Below are positions 43,052-50,963 of a stretch of DNA of 64,000 nt, piece after piece. Below the pieces are notes generated by a model. That model did no database searches. It was not told the origin of the DNA and saw only the letters and a program-made list of their open reading frames with translations. Position numbers and translations under genes: made by a program. This stretch comes from Streptomyces sp. CG 926 (lineage in GTDB: Bacteria > Actinomycetota > Actinomycetes > Streptomycetales > Streptomycetaceae). The DNA lies in NCBI RefSeq assembly GCF_003148825.1, contig NZ_QGGZ01000011.1, forward strand, positions 310,001 through 374,000, given 5' to 3'. Numbering within the stretch: the stretch's first letter is position 1; each line of letters opens with the position of its first letter.

Positions 43052-45655
43052 TCAGCCGAGGGCGGCGACCAGGTCGCCCGCCGCGAGCTGTTCGAGGCCA
43101 CAGCCGTCAACCGGCCCCGGCAGCAGCCGGTATACGGAGCCGCTCGCGCCCGCGGGCGCCACCTCGCCGTCCACCAGCGCGAGGAACACCGACCGGCCCG
43201 AGGCGGCGCTGCCGGCGAGGGAGTCGACCTCCGCGGAGGCCAGCACGGCGTCCGGATCGCGCAGCTCGACGAGCCGCGCGGCGAAGGCCGCGGTGTCCTC
43301 GCCGGAGCCCCGGCGGTAGGTCCACAGCTCGTCGGGATCGCTCGGCCGAGGGGTGCGGCGCAGCACGGTCACCTCGCGGCAGCGCGCGGCCGCGTGCCAG
43401 CCGGCCAGCTCCCACAGCGTGGTGCGGCCGGTCGAGAAGTACTGGAACAGGTCGCGCCCGATCCGCGCCAGGTCCTCCTGGTGCGCCCACACGCTGTGGT
43501 AGCCCTCGTCGTCGGGCAGGTGGACGTCCGTCCACAGGAAGCCGCGCCGCTCCAGGTCGACGAGGAGCGGCACATGGATCCGGGAGTTGCCGACCAGGTC
43601 GTAGCGCTGGCGCACGGTCCGGGGGTCGTAGCGGGCGGTGCGGCCGGAGCGGGTGGGCAGGGCCATGAAGCCGGCGAAGGCGTCGGGCAGCAGCTCGAAG
43701 GGGATGTTGTTGTAGCTGAAGACGACGGGCATGGCGAAACGCACACCGGTGTCGGCGAGGGCGTCCAGGTCGATGTCCACGTACTCGCTCGCCCCGTGGG
43801 GCGCCGGCGCCGAGACGAGGTCGCCGGAGTGGACGACGGCCCGCGCGCCGTGGACGAGGTTCGTGTAGTCGCACAGGCCCACGTAGTTCCAGTCGGTGTC
43901 GAACAGCACCACCGACAGGTCCAGGTCCACGCGGTTGCGCGCGGGTTCCATCCAGTGCAGGAACATGCGCAGCACCTCGCCGTCCGGCAGCGCCTGGAAG
44001 CTGCCCTTGGGTACGGTGACCAGCGCCTTGGCCGCCGCGCGCTCGGCGGAGGGGACGTGCAGGTGGGCGAGGCGGGAGTCGAGGACCGCCAGGTCGCAGG
44101 GGTCGGCCGAGGCCAGCCTGCGCAGCACCTCGTTCTCGAACAGCGCGCACACCGAACGGGTCACCGCCTCGGCCAGTGGGGCCCGGTCGTCCGTGACGGT
44201 GAAGGAGTGGGCGACCTGCCCGCGCGGGAAGAACACCCGCCGGGTGCCGGGCAGATGGCGGATCCGCAGCCGTCCGAGCGCGGACAGCAGGGGTCCGGGG
44301 CCGGCCTTCGGCAGCCGCTCGGCCAGCACCTCGGCGACCCGGGGCGCCAGGGTGTCGGCCGCGTACAGCCGCAGCAGGTGGTCGAGGCGCCGGACGAGTT
44401 CGCCGGGGCGTTCGGCCAGTACGGCGAGCGCCCGGTCCGGATCCCCGCCGCGCAGGGCCTCTTCGGCGCGCGCGAGCCAGGTGGCCGCCCGGACCCGCGA
44501 GCCGTCGACCCGGACCGCGTGCGGGTACGCGGCGGCGGTGGCGAGCAGTGCGGTGCCGAGGGCGGTGCCGGTGGTGGCGGTCCCGGTGATGTCGGTGCCG
44601 CGCAGTACGGCGAAGGCGAGGGCGGCCCGCGGGTGGCGGGCGTGCTGCTCGAAGGGGTGCAGGATCTCGGAGGCCCGCTTCCACAGGTCCTCGTGGCGCA
44701 GTACGTCCTCGACGAGCAGCGCGGGATCGAGCCCGTCCAGGACGGCCAGCAGTTCACGCCGCAGCGGGCGCGGCAGGGAGCGTACGCGCGGGGGTTCCAG
44801 GAGGTCGGCCTCCCCGCCGGACCACACGGCGAGCAGCCGCAGCACATCGGTGGCGGTGGTGAGCCGCTCCGGCAGCAGGGCCCGTACGGCCTCCCGCGTA
44901 CGGCGCTCGCGCAGCAGGGTGCCCAGGACCAGGGCCTTGGTCTCCCGAACCGGTATGTCGTCCGGGAGCCAGTCGAGGTCGGCCGGCGCGTGGGCGAGGA
45001 GCACCCGGGTCTCGGTCCTGTCCTGCGGGGAGAGCGGGGTACGGCGGGCGAGCAGCTTCCCGAGGGCGGTGACGGAGTCGGCCGCGCGGTCGGTGGAGAA
45101 GGCCAGCAGCCGCAGCGGGCCGCCCCCGGTGGGCACCTCCCCCGCGGGCGGGGACGGCCGGATGAACGGGTCGGCGGGGTCGACGCGTCGGTGGCAGACC
45201 GGGCAGCCGCTGTAGTCGGCGCCGTCCCAGCAGGTCCGGCAGACCAGGTGGGCGCACGGCGCGACGGGATGCACGCTGCCGACGGCCCGACACAGCACGC
45301 ACGGCTGGTCCGGCCACTGCAGGAGCAGGGTCAGGACCCGGTCGGTCCACAGCGCGAGGGTGTCGTCGGGCACCGAGGCCGGGAACGAGCGGAACAGCGG
45401 CATGTGGGTGCGGTCCGCGCCCAGCAGGATGTCGATGTCCCGGATCAACTGCGCGCCGGCGGCGGCGAGTCCGGCGGGTCCGAGCCAGGCGAGCGCCGAA
45501 CGCAGCGGGACCGTGAGGGCGTAGCCCCGGTCGAGCAGTTCGGCTTCCAGGGCCGTCAGGCCCTCGGTCGTCGACGGGTCGCTCGGGCGTGGCCCGGCCT
45601 GGTCGACGTAGACGGTGTGCAGACGGCGCAACAGGACGGTCGACAGCTCGGGCAA
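43052..45655 (-). CDS. RING-TerD protein of the MXAN_6230/SCO0854 family
   Basis: An 867-residue protein. Residues 119-154 form a canonical C3HC4 RING: CVLC, then CAHLVCRTC, then CPVC, with spacing C-x2-C-x11-C-x-H-x2-C-x2-C-x8-C-x2-C. A long Leu/Ala-rich helical region follows (about 160-560), then a TerD-like beta-sandwich (about 570-680; VDLDLSVVLFDTDW, SEYVDIDLDALAD, PVVFSYNNIPFELLPDAF) and a C-terminal domain. TTG 45655 (LPELSTVLL) has GGAGG ten bases upstream; the open frame to 45787 is low-complexity. Bacterial RING proteins are rare; E3-like activity or scaffolding in a Ter-type stress response are both open. A convergent or linked E1/E2 gene was not seen. Confidence 0.85.
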   Translation of the reverse strand: MPELSTVLLRRLHTVYVDQAGPRPSDPSTTEGLTALEAELLDRGYALTVPLRSALAWLGPAGLAAAGAQLIRDIDILLGADRTHMPLFRSFPASVPDDTLALWTDRVLTLLLQWPDQPCVLCRAVGSVHPVAPCAHLVCRTCWDGADYSGCPVCHRRVDPADPFIRPSPPAGEVPTGGGPLRLLAFSTDRAADSVTALGKLLARRTPLSPQDRTETRVLLAHAPADLDWLPDDIPVRETKALVLGTLLRERRTREAVRALLPERLTTATDVLRLLAVWSGGEADLLEPPRVRSLPRPLRRELLAVLDGLDPALLVEDVLRHEDLWKRASEILHPFEQHARHPRAALAFAVLRGTDITGTATTGTALGTALLATAAAYPHAVRVDGSRVRAATWLARAEEALRGGDPDRALAVLAERPGELVRRLDHLLRLYAADTLAPRVAEVLAERLPKAGPGPLLSALGRLRIRHLPGTRRVFFPRGQVAHSFTVTDDRAPLAEAVTRSVCALFENEVLRRLASADPCDLAVLDSRLAHLHVPSAERAAAKALVTVPKGSFQALPDGEVLRMFLHWMEPARNRVDLDLSVVLFDTDWNYVGLCDYTNLVHGARAVVHSGDLVSAPAPHGASEYVDIDLDALADTGVRFAMPVVFSYNNIPFELLPDAFAGFMALPTRSGRTARYDPRTVRQRYDLVGNSRIHVPLLVDLERRGFLWTDVHLPDDEGYHSVWAHQEDLARIGRDLFQYFSTGRTTLWELAGWHAAARCREVTVLRRTPRPSDPDELWTYRRGSGEDTAAFAARLVELRDPDAVLASAEVDSLAGSAASGRSVFLALVDGEVAPAGASGSVYRLLPGPVDGCGLEQLAAGDLVAALG

Positions 45656-45805
45656 AGGGGGGAGTCCTCCGGAACCGGAAAGGGAGAGTGGGCGGGGCCG
45701 GAGAGGGGACGCGCTACGGTTTTCGGAGAAGTGAGAAGGAAGCACGTCGCGGAGCCGCCCCCGCGCCGCAGATACAACCACGGGCACGGGAGCGCGCCAA
45801 GCGAT
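45656..45805. other. Gap between RING-TerD and TetR genes
   Basis: A 150-base region holding the GGAGG before the TTG start at 45655 and presumed promoter sequence; the TetR gene stop lies at its right edge. No repeat or gene seen. Confidence 0.4.
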
Positions 45806-46507
45806 TTATCGCGGCGGGGCGGCGCCGGTCGCATCGCACGCGTCGGTCGCATCGGACGTGCCGGACGCGCCGGCAGCGTCGGCCGCGCCGCCCGGCGCGA
45901 GCAGGGCGTGCACCAGGGCCCGTACGGACAGCAGGAACAGCCGGTCCGGATCGGCCGGGCGGGCCAGGGCGCGGGCGAGGGCCGGATCGTGAGGGGCCGC
46001 GGCCGGGTCCCAGAGCTCGCTCTCGGCCGGGGACTGCGCGGGGGAGCGCTCACGGTTGCGCTCGACGAGCAGGTACCCGACGACCTGGAACTGGACGGCG
46101 CGCACCGCGTCCGCCGCCCGGGCGCCGCGCAGCCCGGCGGCGTGCACCTCGTGGACGAGCGCCTGCTGGGCGGGCAGGAACATCCGCTCGGTGAGCCCGC
46201 GTTCGTGGACCATCGCGATCAGGTGCGGACGCTTGCGCAGTTCCCGGCGCAGGACCCGGGCCACGGACAGGATCCGGTCGGCCGGGGTGCGGCCGGTGGG
46301 CCGGATCGCCCCCATCTCCTCCACGGTCCGCTCGACGAGGGCGTCCAGCAGCGACTCCCGGTTGCCGACGTGCCAGTAGATGGAGGTCACGGCGGTGCCC
46401 AGCTCGGCGGCGAGTTTGCGCATGGTGAGCGCGGCCGGACCGTGCTGCATCACCAGGGCCGCGGCGGCGTCGAGCACCTCGTCGCGAGTGAGCGTGGTTC
46501 TGGCCAC
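45806..46507 (-). CDS. TetR-family transcriptional regulator
   Basis: A 233-residue repressor. Residues about 6-55 are the TetR HTH (LTRDEVLDAAAALVMQHG, then LTMRKLAAELGTAVTSIYWHVGNRESLLDAL). The C-terminal ligand domain (about 75-205) belongs to the TetR_C group (RKRPHLIAMVHERG, FLPAQQALVHEV, QFQVVGYLLVERNRE). The last 25 residues are a low-complexity Gly/Ala/Ser/Thr/Asp tail (TSDATDACDATGAAPP). ATG 46507 is the first start. It faces the catabolic operon starting at 46638 across 130 bases with two palindromes. Confidence 0.9.
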   Translation of the reverse strand: MARTTLTRDEVLDAAAALVMQHGPAALTMRKLAAELGTAVTSIYWHVGNRESLLDALVERTVEEMGAIRPTGRTPADRILSVARVLRRELRKRPHLIAMVHERGLTERMFLPAQQALVHEVHAAGLRGARAADAVRAVQFQVVGYLLVERNRERSPAQSPAESELWDPAAAPHDPALARALARPADPDRLFLLSVRALVHALLAPGGAADAAGASGTSDATDACDATGAAPPR

Positions 46508-46552
46508 GGCGGCCCACCACCAATCTGTCGATCCGTCAATTCTGGTCCGTGC

Positions 46553-46568
46553 AAGGGTCTTTACCCTT
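46553..46568. promoter_or_regulatory. Palindrome AAGGGT-CTTT-ACCCTT
   Basis: A perfect six-base-arm inverted repeat 46 bases upstream of the TetR gene start. It lies 12 bases from the second palindrome, so the two could form a composite operator. Confidence 0.45.
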
Positions 46569-46580
46569 CATCGGTGGCGG

Positions 46581-46595
46581 TGTAACTGTGTTACA
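46581..46595. promoter_or_regulatory. Palindrome TGTAAC-TGT-GTTACA, candidate TetR operator
   Basis: A perfect 15-base inverted repeat 42 bases upstream of ATG 46638. The GTTAC/GTAAC core is seen in several TetR operators, and the placement between divergent TetR and catabolic genes suits repression of both. Confidence 0.65.
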
Positions 46596-46637
46596 GAACC
46601 GAACCGACTCCCCCCGAGCCGAGGGATGGTGCGAGAC

Positions 46638-47447
46638 ATGGCACGCGTACGGTACGGAGCGCGGACCGAGGCCGAGATCGCGGCGTCGCGCGAGAAGAGT
46701 TCCGAACTCCCCGACATCTGGTCCACCGGCGTCGTGGCCGTCTGGGAGAGCGACCCCGACGTGGTCGCGGCGGTCCTGCCGCCGCCGCTGAAACCGGCCG
46801 ACCGGCCCCTGGTACGGGCCAACATCAGCAAGGTCGACCTGCCCGGCTACCCGCTCGGCGCCGGCTCGGTGGCCGTCGCCGCCCGGCACGACGGGATCGA
46901 GGGCTGGTACCCGCTGGTCATGCCGATGACCCTCGAACGCGCCCTGACCGGCGGCCGCGAGGTCTTCGGCGAGCCGAAGAAGCTGGGCGAGGTCACCGTG
47001 GAGCGCGACGGCCTCGTCGTACGGGCCGCTCTCGCCCGGCACGGGATCGCCTTCGTCGAGGTGCGCGGGGCGGTGGACCGCGCGCTGCCACTGCCCGAGC
47101 CCACCCGGAAGATCGACTTCTACTTCAAGTTCCTGCCCGCCGTGGACGGTTCGGGCTTCGACGTGGACCCGGTGCTCGTGCACTGCACGCGCAACGAGAA
47201 GGTCCGCAAGCTGGAGCACATCACCGGCGACGTCGTCCTGCGCGAGTCGATGTACGACCCGGTCGCCGACCTGCCCGTCCGCCGGATCGTGGAGATCACC
47301 ATCGGCGAGAAGACCACCGACCAGAGGGGCCGCGTCGTCGAACGGGTCAGCGCCCAGGCCCTGCTCCCGTACATCCACCAGCGCTACGACGACCCGATGC
47401 AGATCCTCGACGCGCCCCCGGAGGGATCGTCAGGGGGGAGGGGCTGA
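46638..47447 (+). CDS. Acetoacetate decarboxylase-like protein
   Basis: A 269-residue protein of the acetoacetate decarboxylase (ADC) superfamily. The ADC core is visible as GWYPLVMPMTLERALTGGREVFGEPKKLGEVTV (given in parts: the Schiff-base Lys should be one of the two in EPKKLGE, about residue 115-116, with the acidic residue before it). KIDFYFKFLPAVDGSGF and HCTRNEKVRKLEHITGD occur in the C-terminal half. Substrate is probably a beta-keto acid or a related compound, not necessarily acetoacetate. First gene of an operon with an SDR and two amidohydrolases; the SDR starts one base after its stop. ATG 46638 preferred over ATG 46626. Confidence 0.85.
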   Translation: MARVRYGARTEAEIAASREKSSELPDIWSTGVVAVWESDPDVVAAVLPPPLKPADRPLVRANISKVDLPGYPLGAGSVAVAARHDGIEGWYPLVMPMTLERALTGGREVFGEPKKLGEVTVERDGLVVRAALARHGIAFVEVRGAVDRALPLPEPTRKIDFYFKFLPAVDGSGFDVDPVLVHCTRNEKVRKLEHITGDVVLRESMYDPVADLPVRRIVEITIGEKTTDQRGRVVERVSAQALLPYIHQRYDDPMQILDAPPEGSSGGRG

Positions 47448-47448
47448 T

Positions 47449-48333
47449 ATGCGACTCGAACCAGGACAGGTGGCCGTGGTCACCGGAGCCGCCGGCGGCA
47501 TCGGCCTGGCCATGGCCCGCCGCTTCGCCGCCGAAGGGCTGAAGGTGGTCCTCGCCGACGTCGAGGAGGGCGCCCTGCGCAAGGCCGCCGACGAACTCGC
47601 CGCGGACGGGGCCCAGGTGCGCGCCGAGCTCGTCGACGTGAGCGACCGCGACTCCGTGGTCGCGCTGGCCGACGCCGCCTACGAGACCTTCGGCGCCGTG
47701 CACGTGCTCTGCAACAATGCGGGCGTCGGCTCCGGCGCCGAGGGCCGCATGTGGGAGCACGAGCCCAACGACTGGAAATGGGCCTTCTCCGTCAACGTGT
47801 GGGGCGTCTTCCACGGCATCCAGGCCTTCGTCCCGCGCATGATCGCCGCCGGCGGCCCCGGCCACATCGTCAACACCTCCTCCGGCGACGGCGGTATCGC
47901 CCCGCTGCCCACCGCCTCCGTGTACGCCGTCACCAAGGCGGCCGTGGTCACCATGACCGAGTCGCTCTACGCCCACCTCAAGGCGGAAGGCGCCGCCGTC
48001 GGGGCCTCCGTCCTCTTCCCCGGCCCGCACATGCTGCGCACCGGGCTGTGGGAGTCGCACCGCAACCGGCCCGAGCGGTACGCGAAGGAACGGCCGCGCA
48101 AGGCTCCGTACCGCACCCTCGACCAGTACGAGGCGGCGATGAGGCAGGCCGGCCACGAGGTGCGCTTCACCCCGGTCGAGGAGGTCGCCGAGCACGTCGT
48201 CGACGGCATCCGCGCCGACCGCTTCTGGATGCTCCCGGCGAGCGAGCACAGCGACCGGCAGATCCGCGCCCGGTCGCAGTCGATGCTCGACCGGAGCAAC
48301 CCCGGCTACCTGGAAAGCTTCATCCTCGACTGA
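47449..48333 (+). CDS. Short-chain dehydrogenase/reductase with intact active site
   Basis: A 294-residue NAD(P)-dependent SDR. The cofactor motif TGAAGGIG is at residues 13-20, with ADVEEG after beta-2, CNNAGVG near 87, and the catalytic Ser-Tyr-Lys in NTSSGDGGIAPLPTASVYAVTK (Ser 144, Tyr and Lys near 158-162). A C-terminal extension (about 215-294) exceeds the classical 250-residue length. It follows the ADC-like gene by one base and likely oxidises or reduces an intermediate of the same pathway. ATG 47449. Confidence 0.92.
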   Translation: MRLEPGQVAVVTGAAGGIGLAMARRFAAEGLKVVLADVEEGALRKAADELAADGAQVRAELVDVSDRDSVVALADAAYETFGAVHVLCNNAGVGSGAEGRMWEHEPNDWKWAFSVNVWGVFHGIQAFVPRMIAAGGPGHIVNTSSGDGGIAPLPTASVYAVTKAAVVTMTESLYAHLKAEGAAVGASVLFPGPHMLRTGLWESHRNRPERYAKERPRKAPYRTLDQYEAAMRQAGHEVRFTPVEEVAEHVVDGIRADRFWMLPASEHSDRQIRARSQSMLDRSNPGYLESFILD

Positions 48334-48342
48334 GGGGCGTGT

Positions 48343-49722
48343 GTGGTGCGTACCGACGAAGACCGGACCGGAAGCGAAACCGGCACCGGAAACGAAACCG
48401 GAAACGAAACCGGAACCGGAATCGGAACCGGAAGCGGAGACCGGACCGAAGACCCGTACTTGATCATCTCCTCCGACTGCCACGCGGGCCTGCCCACCGA
48501 GCAGTACCGGCCCTACCTGGACTCCCGCTTCCATCCCCAGTTCGACGAGTTCCTCGGCGAACGCGACGCCCGCCGCGCGGAGGCCACCCGGCTCGGCGTC
48601 CGCAACGAGGCCTTCGCCGAGAAGTGGTTCCACGACCACGAGGAAGGCCTCAAGGGCGGCTGGGACACCGGGCAGCGGTTGAAGGAACTCGACGGCGACG
48701 GCGTGGCCGCCGAGGTCGTCTTCCCCGACGCGGACGCCGTGGACAGCCAGACCGCCGCCCCCTTCGGCGTCGGCCTCGGCCTCTCCGGCGACCAGGACCC
48801 CGAGCTCGGCATGGCGGGCGCGCAGGCGCACAACCGCTGGCTCGCCGAGTTCGTCGGACAGCATCCGGAACGCCACTGCGGAGTCGCTCTGCTACCTATC
48901 ACCGGCGAGCCCTCGAAGGTCGTGGCGGAGATCCACCGGGCCAAGGCGTCCGGGCTGGGCGCCCTGATGATCCCCGCGATGTGGGTGGACAAGGCGCCCT
49001 ACCACGACCGACGTTACGATCCCGTGTGGGCGGCGGCCGCCGAGACGCAGATGCCGATCGTCACCCACTCCGGGTCCTCGCCGCGCCACGAGTACGGCGA
49101 CCACCTGGGCATCTTCGTCTCCGAGGTCACCTGGTGGCCGGCCCGACCCCTGTGGTTCCTGCTCTGGTCCGGCGTCTTCGAGCGCCACCCCGGCCTGAGG
49201 TTCGGCGTCGCGGAGGCGGGCTGCTGGTGGCTGCCGAACCAGCTGTGGTTCATGGACCGCCTCTACCTCGGCGCGCACGGCGGCAAGAAGCTCTCGCCGT
49301 TCGAGGAGCTGAAGCGGCCGCCCAGCGAGTACCTGGACCGCCAGGTCTTCATCTGCGCGACGAACACCAAGCGGCGCGAGCTCGCCCAGCGCTACGAGAT
49401 CGGGGTGGACAACATCCTGTGGGGCTCGGACTTCCCGCACCCCGAAGGCACCTGGCCGAACACCCGGGCCTGGCTGAAGAACACCTTCCACGACATCCCG
49501 GTCGCGGAGACCCGCCGGATGCTGGGGCTCGCGGCGGCCGAGGTCTTCGGCTTCGACACCGCGAAGCTGGCCCCGATCGCCCGCCGGATCGGCCCCACCC
49601 CGGCGGAACTGGGCCAGTCCCCGGACCAGGCGGCGGTGGAGGCCTCCTGGGCCCGCTCCCGCGAGGTGGGCCGCCACTGGCTCACCGACAACGACTTCCC
49701 CGTACTGGGGGTGTCGTCATGA
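48343..49722 (+). CDS. Amidohydrolase-2 (ACMSD-like) family protein, copy 1
   Basis: A 459-residue TIM-barrel metal hydrolase or decarboxylase of the amidohydrolase-2 family. Metal-side motifs are SSDCHAG (about residue 44), VTHSGSSPRHEYG (about 240) and LWGSDFPHPEGTWP (about 365). The first 33 residues are a Gly/Thr/Glu/Asn low-complexity tract coded by a hexanucleotide repeat, unlike its homologue downstream. Such enzymes decarboxylate or hydrolyse ring-opened aromatic or keto acids. GTG 48343 follows GAGGGG. Its stop overlaps the next start by four bases. Confidence 0.87.
   Translation: MVRTDEDRTGSETGTGNETGNETGTGIGTGSGDRTEDPYLIISSDCHAGLPTEQYRPYLDSRFHPQFDEFLGERDARRAEATRLGVRNEAFAEKWFHDHEEGLKGGWDTGQRLKELDGDGVAAEVVFPDADAVDSQTAAPFGVGLGLSGDQDPELGMAGAQAHNRWLAEFVGQHPERHCGVALLPITGEPSKVVAEIHRAKASGLGALMIPAMWVDKAPYHDRRYDPVWAAAAETQMPIVTHSGSSPRHEYGDHLGIFVSEVTWWPARPLWFLLWSGVFERHPGLRFGVAEAGCWWLPNQLWFMDRLYLGAHGGKKLSPFEELKRPPSEYLDRQVFICATNTKRRELAQRYEIGVDNILWGSDFPHPEGTWPNTRAWLKNTFHDIPVAETRRMLGLAAAEVFGFDTAKLAPIARRIGPTPAELGQSPDQAAVEASWARSREVGRHWLTDNDFPVLGVSS
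48363..48446 (+). repeat. Hexanucleotide-based simple repeat (GGAACC family)
   Basis: About 14 degenerate units related to ACCGGA/GGAACC/GAAACC code for the low-complexity N-terminus GSETGTGNETGNETGTG and following Gly/Thr residues of the amidohydrolase. The same GGTTCC hexamer, in the other orientation, is repeated three times at 36210-36227. Slippage-prone coding repeats of this type may vary between strains. Confidence 0.85.
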
Positions 49723-50939
49723 CGGAGGACCGCTACACGGTGATCTCGGCGGACTGCCACGCCGGCGCCGACCTGGTGGACTACAAGCCGTACCTGGCCG
49801 AGCGGTACCACGAGGACTTCGACGCCTGGGCCGCCACCTACGTGAACCCGTACGAGGACCTTCTCGCGGACACCGCCGACCGCAACTGGAACTCGGCGCG
49901 CCGCCTCGCCGAACTCGAAGCGGACGGCATCGTCGCGGAGGTCCTCTTCCCGAACACCATCCCGCCGTTCTTCCCCAAGGCCTCGCTGATGGCCCAGCCC
50001 CCGACGCGGGCCGAGTACGAGATGCGCTGGGCAGGGCTGCAGGCCCACAACCGCTGGCTCGCGGACTTCTGCGCGGACGCGCCCGGGCGGCGGGCGGGGG
50101 TGGCGCAGATCCTGCTCAACGACGTGGACGCGGCGGTCGGGGAGATCCGCCGGACGCGGGCGGCCGGCCTGACGGGCGGCATCCTGCTGCCGGGCGTCCC
50201 GCCCGGGTCCACCGTCCCGGAGCTCTACTCCGCCGCCTACGACCCCATCTGGGCGGTGTGCGACGAGCTGGACGTCCCGGTCAACCACCACGGCGGCTCG
50301 GCCTCACCCCCGCTGGGCGACGAACCGGCGGCCCGGGCCGTTTTCATGGTGGAGACGACCTGGTTCTCGCACCGCGCCCTGTGGCACCTCGTCTTCGGCG
50401 GGGCCTTCCATCGGCACCCGGGCCTCAAGCTGGTCCTGACAGAGCAGGGATCGGGGTGGATCCCCGGCGTGCTGGAGATGCTGGACTACTACCACGGACG
50501 GCTGGTCGCGGCGTCGGCCACGGCCGAGTCCAAGTTCGGGGCGGGCCTGGCGGAGTCGATGGGCCGGGGCCCGAGCGAGGTCTGGCGGGACAACTGCTTC
50601 GTGGGAGCGAGCTTCATGCGCCCCCACGAGGTCCCGTTGCGGGAGCGGATCGGCCTCGACAAGATCATGTGGGGCAGCGACTACCCCCACGACGAGGGCA
50701 CGACGCCCTTCTCCCGCGAAGGCCTCCGCATCGCCTACGCGGGCCTCCCCCGCGAGGAGGTCGCCGCGATGGTCGGCGGCAACGCGGCCCGCGTGTACGG
50801 CTTCGACCTCGCCCTGCTGGACGCGGTGGCGGCCAAGCACGGCCCCCTGGTCACGGAGATCGCGGAACCCCTGACGGCCGTACCCCCACAGGCCACCAGC
50901 CCGGCCTTCGCCAAGGGCGGCTCGGTCCGGGTCTGGTAG
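49719..50939 (+). CDS. Amidohydrolase-2 family protein, copy 2
   Basis: A 406-residue paralogue of the preceding gene product, without the repeat-coded N-terminus. Metal-side motifs: ISADCHAG (about residue 10-16), VPVNHHGGSASPPLG (about 188), HPGLKLVLTEQGSGWIP (about 230) and IMWGSDYPHDEGTTP (about 317). ATG 49719 overlaps the copy 1 stop as ATGA. The two copies may act on successive intermediates or form a heteromer. Last gene of the ADC operon; its stop is 24 bases from the convergent NACHT gene. Confidence 0.9.
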   Translation: MTEDRYTVISADCHAGADLVDYKPYLAERYHEDFDAWAATYVNPYEDLLADTADRNWNSARRLAELEADGIVAEVLFPNTIPPFFPKASLMAQPPTRAEYEMRWAGLQAHNRWLADFCADAPGRRAGVAQILLNDVDAAVGEIRRTRAAGLTGGILLPGVPPGSTVPELYSAAYDPIWAVCDELDVPVNHHGGSASPPLGDEPAARAVFMVETTWFSHRALWHLVFGGAFHRHPGLKLVLTEQGSGWIPGVLEMLDYYHGRLVAASATAESKFGAGLAESMGRGPSEVWRDNCFVGASFMRPHEVPLRERIGLDKIMWGSDYPHDEGTTPFSREGLRIAYAGLPREEVAAMVGGNAARVYGFDLALLDAVAAKHGPLVTEIAEPLTAVPPQATSPAFAKGGSVRVW

Positions 50940-50963
50940 CCGTCGGACTCCCGCCGGGGTGGC

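Noticed and set aside
42941-46585. 1214-residue plus-strand open frame
   Set aside because: Antisense to the RING-TerD and TetR genes; repetitive Gly/Arg/Gln/His composition without domains.
47751-50939. 1062-residue plus-strand frame in which copy 2 amidohydrolase is the last part
   Set aside because: Only the part from 49719 shows a protein family; the earlier part is an out-of-frame shadow of the SDR and first amidohydrolase.
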